IMG/VR virus record: IMGVR_UViG_3300009320_000043
Coordinates: 1 to 41,388 of that record
Origin: a virus
DNA: 41,388 bases
Reading direction: 5' to 3' (one strand)
Within the stretch, counting starts at the first letter, position 1, and the number at the start of each line of letters is the position of its first letter. Below, in pieces: positions 38,941-41,388 of this stretch. Under the pieces are notes generated by a model that saw nothing but the letters and a program-made list of their open reading frames with translations, did not search any database and was not told the DNA's origin. Position numbers and translations under genes: made by a program.

Positions 38941-38978
38941 GGAGGCTACCATTCATTTTCAATTATTAGAGGAGCCTC
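38941..38978 (+). promoter_or_regulatory. Leader of the capsid operon with two ribosome-site-like segments
   Basis: GGAGGCTAC (38941-38949) is followed by AGAGG-AG-CCTCT (38968-38979). GAGGCT (38942-38947) can pair with AGCCTC (38973-38978). Only the second, AGGAG, is correctly spaced from the ATG at 38983, so the first may be a leader element rather than a working ribosome site. Confidence 0.35.
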
Positions 38979-38982
38979 TATT

Positions 38983-40554
38983 ATGCCGTGGGACGATTTA
39001 AGCGCTATACCAGACCAGGTTAAAACCCATGATGGTGCTACCCTTTCACTTGCCCAGGCGAACCACTGGGCAGAGATGTTCGATGCTTTGAAAGATGAAC
39101 CTGGCATTGATAATCCTGCTGCGGTGGCATGGAGCAATTTTAAGAAAGTCTACAAGAAGGAAGAGGGGAAGTGGGTTAAGAAGAAAAAAGAAGCTGCTGA
39201 AATCCCGGATTCTGAAATAAAAGAATGGGTCACTACAAATGGAGTTCATGTGCCCTTGGGTAAGAATGGGAAACCTCATCCAGACTTTAAGATGGATAAA
39301 GTCAATAAACGTGAGGAGAAAGGGAAGGAGAAAGGAAAAAAAGGAGATACAAAAAACTCCACATCAGGAAAAACAGATGTAAGTGCGATTTATAAAAAAC
39401 TGGGACTAAATCCGTTTGGCGACACCGAGGAGGACGAGGACGATGATGGCTCGCAATTCGATTATTGGAAATCTTTACGATCAAATAACCCCACCCATCT
39501 CACTCCTTTAAGGTGGATTGCCCAGATCGATTTAGGAATGTCATTCGAATCAGAAAAACCACCCTTCTCTGAGGTATGGAAATCCAATAAGGAGAAGCTC
39601 CCTATTGTGGCTCGAGTCATACAGATCGGAAAGAATAAGAGAGGATGGGGAGTGGGTAAGGAAGAACTCGAAAACGTTGTAGCACAGATCAATGAGGGTG
39701 TGCAAATAGTCGCTGACCATTCTTATGGGAAAGCCTGCAAGGTCATAGGAATTTTTAATCAGGCAGCGATTGAGGATGGTGGCGAGGCTGTAATTGCCTC
39801 GGGATTCATTAGCCAAGAAGACTATGCCAAGAAGGTTTACGATGGGATCCTGACAGATATATCACCATCGGCATTACCTACCCTTTCGGTCTGCTCTGCA
39901 TGTGGAAAACAGAAATATCCGAAAATGGAAGCCTGCAAGTGTGCGGGAGCCTATGAGCTGGCAATGGGTATCAAGATTTTCCATATGGGATTAGTGGATA
40001 AAGGAGCATATTCTGGTACAAAGATTTTCGATACGTTCACCGCATCGATGAACGATTGGGTTGAACATCACGAGCAAGAGATTCCACCTGTATCAATGGA
40101 GGACAACAAAGAAGCAAGCAAGCAGAATAATGAGGCTGATATTATGTCAGATGGACAGAAACCGAACGAGGCAGCGGATGATGAGGAGAAGAAACTCAAT
40201 GAGAAGAAGGAAGCCTTGAAAGCGGAGATCGAAAACCTGGAGAAGAAGAAGAAGGGGCTAGAGGAGGCATGTGCCAAGGTATCGGCGCAGGACAAGGAGG
40301 AAGAGGAAGAGGAGAAGCCCGCCCAGGCATCGGCACCGCCCGTAAAGGACGACTCGGAGCTCAACAAGTTTCAGGCTTCGCAGAAACCTGCCAACCCCCA
40401 AGATGGGGGGCAAGTATTACCTCCTGAGAGATCGGGAGAAGCCGATGGAAGCGTTGGAGCGTGTCTGGGAGAACTCACCCGGTTTGTGGCGAGCGATCCC
40501 TACAGTTACGACCCACGAAAGTGGCTTCCACCTGGGTATCGCCTGGAGGGCTAA
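38983..40554 (+). CDS. ChaB-domain prohead protease-scaffold fusion
   Basis: A 523-residue protein. Residues 1-70 are ChaB-like (MPWDDLSAIPDQVKTHDGAT ... NPAAVAWSNFKKVYKKEEGK). A charged linker follows. Residues about 200-340 look like a capsid maturation protease: PIVARVIQIGKNKRGWGV, VADHSYGKACKVIG with the likely catalytic His, and TDISPSALP with the Ser. A zinc motif (CSACGKQKYPKMEACKC) comes next. From about 375 the protein is an acidic coiled coil (KKEALKAEIENLEKKKKGLE), as in scaffolds. It heads the capsid operon, where protease and scaffold are expected. Confidence 0.7.
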   Translation: MPWDDLSAIPDQVKTHDGATLSLAQANHWAEMFDALKDEPGIDNPAAVAWSNFKKVYKKEEGKWVKKKKEAAEIPDSEIKEWVTTNGVHVPLGKNGKPHPDFKMDKVNKREEKGKEKGKKGDTKNSTSGKTDVSAIYKKLGLNPFGDTEEDEDDDGSQFDYWKSLRSNNPTHLTPLRWIAQIDLGMSFESEKPPFSEVWKSNKEKLPIVARVIQIGKNKRGWGVGKEELENVVAQINEGVQIVADHSYGKACKVIGIFNQAAIEDGGEAVIASGFISQEDYAKKVYDGILTDISPSALPTLSVCSACGKQKYPKMEACKCAGAYELAMGIKIFHMGLVDKGAYSGTKIFDTFTASMNDWVEHHEQEIPPVSMEDNKEASKQNNEADIMSDGQKPNEAADDEEKKLNEKKEALKAEIENLEKKKKGLEEACAKVSAQDKEEEEEEKPAQASAPPVKDDSELNKFQASQKPANPQDGGQVLPPERSGEADGSVGACLGELTRFVASDPYSYDPRKWLPPGYRLEG

Positions 40555-40557
40555 TCG

Positions 40558-41082
40558 ATGATTACCGCACCTGTAGTAATTATCCTTGGTTTCCTGGTGG
40601 TCGTGATTCTTTCCCTGGTTCAAGCAATCACGACAAACTACACGTGGGAGGGACCTAACAACAACTGGGGTCCCACCGACTGTTTACCGAACAACCGGCA
40701 TACGGGACGTCTTCCTGACGACGATGTTGAAGGTTTACTTTCCAATAGAATGGTAGAGATGGGCGATACGAACAACCAGAAGATCAAACTCGCTACAGAT
40801 GCAACCCTGCACTGGCGAGGTATACTGACCGTGTCGCAGCGGAGAAAAGCCGATCTGACCTGGGACTACGATACTTCGCTGACGTATACGATCCAGGGAC
40901 CAGTTCGGGGAGTTTCAAATGCAGCCATCGATCCCGATGATTATCTCTGCTGCGCTGCTCTTGGAACAGTAAGAACGTGGGTATTTGGAGTCGATCCAGC
41001 GGGAGCGGTCATTGGGCAGGCGTCAGGGTCTTGTACCTTGGCAAATGAGATGATCGAGTTCGTGATCACTGGAGGGCGGTAA
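40558..41082 (+). CDS. Putative capsid decoration protein with N-terminal hydrophobic helix
   Basis: A 174-residue protein between protease-scaffold and capsid genes, the usual place for decoration proteins. The C-terminal part (IKLATDATLHWRGILTVSQR, DPAGAVIGQASGS, NEMIEFVIT) fits a small beta-tulip decoration fold. The first 24 residues form a strong hydrophobic segment (VVIILGFLVVVILSLVQAI), which is odd for such a protein and suggests a membrane-inserted or processed form. GGAGG lies about nine bases before the ATG. Confidence 0.5.
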   Translation: MITAPVVIILGFLVVVILSLVQAITTNYTWEGPNNNWGPTDCLPNNRHTGRLPDDDVEGLLSNRMVEMGDTNNQKIKLATDATLHWRGILTVSQRRKADLTWDYDTSLTYTIQGPVRGVSNAAIDPDDYLCCAALGTVRTWVFGVDPAGAVIGQASGSCTLANEMIEFVITGGR

Positions 41083-41083
41083 C

Positions 41084-41098
41084 CAGTCTTCGAGACTG
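41084..41098 (+). promoter_or_regulatory. Hairpin in front of the capsid gene
   Basis: CAGTCT-TCG-AGACTG is a perfect six-base stem in the 35 bases between the decoration and capsid genes, just before a strong AAGGAGGA ribosome site. It may stabilise or process the capsid mRNA. Confidence 0.45.
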
Positions 41099-41117
41099 AG
41101 CTAAGGAGGAAATTATT

Positions 41118-41388
41118 ATGACGCAACCAAACGCACCGGGAGTAGACTCCCAAATGAATACCCAGGCATTGTCCGGCCTTCACTACCCCTCCCTCAGCAA
41201 GAGGATAGTGGAGACCCCTCTCGACGGATATGACTGGAGGAGCCTCTGTGATTTCTGGCCATCGTATGAAAATCCCAGGGTCGTTCTGCCTATCGAGGAA
41301 GGTTCTCATACCGCGGTAGCCAAGAGGCTTGGCGAAGGTGAGGAAATCCCCCTCATGTACGCTCCCGTCGCAGGGAAAGAAGTGAAAG
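41118..41388 (+). CDS. Major capsid protein (5' part; continues at position 1)
   Basis: The first 90 residues of the capsid protein (MTQPNAPGVDSQMNTQ ...), open to the end of the window. The frame continues in phase from 41269 into base 1, giving 948 bases including the stop. AAGGAGGA precedes the ATG at good spacing. The N-terminal 40 residues are polar and may form the N-arm of the HK97 fold. Confidence 0.85.
   Translation, partial: MTQPNAPGVDSQMNTQALSGLHYPSLSKRIVETPLDGYDWRSLCDFWPSYENPRVVLPIEEGSHTAVAKRLGEGEEIPLMYAPVAGKEVK
41270..41388. repeat. Terminal direct repeat, right copy
   Basis: Identical to bases 1-119; shows that the sequence closes on itself. Genome length without the overlap is 41,269 bp. 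Confidence 0.95.

Noticed and set aside
1-41388. CRISPR arrays, insertion sequences or transposases.
   Set aside because: No array of regularly spaced repeats and no transposase motifs were seen; the HNH protein lacks the context of a mobile intron.

Overview
The window is one complete tailed-virus genome of about 41,269 bp, read as a linearised circle. Bases 1-119 are repeated exactly at 41270-41388, and the major capsid gene runs across the junction (41118 to the end, then 1-796). The organism is most likely a siphovirus-like member of Caudoviricetes infecting an archaeon. Evidence for this is an MCM replicative helicase, archaeal TATA-box promoters (one apparently leaderless), an AbrB-type regulator, many small zinc-ribbon proteins and Shine-Dalgarno sequences of the GGTGATC/GGAGG type. 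The host lineage cannot be named from the sequence. No integrase, DNA polymerase, ParA or recognisable lysin was found.

Layout. (1) 38.85-41.4 kb and 0-12.3 kb, rightward: ChaB-protease-scaffold fusion, putative decoration protein, major capsid protein, connector and completion proteins, two paralogous tail-tube proteins, a G/GT chaperone pair with a -1 frameshift, a short tape measure, distal tail proteins, a 993-residue tail protein with a lectin-like domain, and two paralogous fibre proteins. (2) 12.3-17.35 kb, rightward: a glycan-modification island with a glycosyltransferase, two PAPS-type sulfotransferases, a PIG-L deacetylase and an APS kinase fused to a nucleotidyltransferase. (3) 17.4-28.3 kb, leftward: early or replication genes, including ParB, MCM, RuvC-like and HNH nucleases, a MazG-like protein, an AbrB-like regulator and a protein with an H1-like lysine-rich linker. 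(4) 28.3-29.2 kb: non-coding, holding a symmetric AT-rich origin-like block and a GC-rich, hairpin-dense segment behind its own TATA box that looks like a structured RNA. (5) 29.2-36.4 kb, rightward: zinc-ribbon proteins, a second ParB-fold protein, terminase subunits, an SGNH hydrolase, an Acb2-like nucleotide sponge and a cytosine-methyltransferase-like protein. (6) 36.4-38.85 kb, leftward: MuF-like protein and portal, sharing a bidirectional promoter with the capsid operon.

How it fits together. Replication would be driven by MCM at the 28.4 kb block, with ParB possibly acting on a scattered 16-bp near-palindrome (five exact copies and one variant). Packaging and capsid genes are split between two strands. 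The glycan island next to the fibre genes suggests that the virus makes PAPS and sulfates a glycan on the virion or host surface. The deacetylase plus sulfotransferase pairing makes N-deacetylation followed by N-sulfation a concrete hypothesis.
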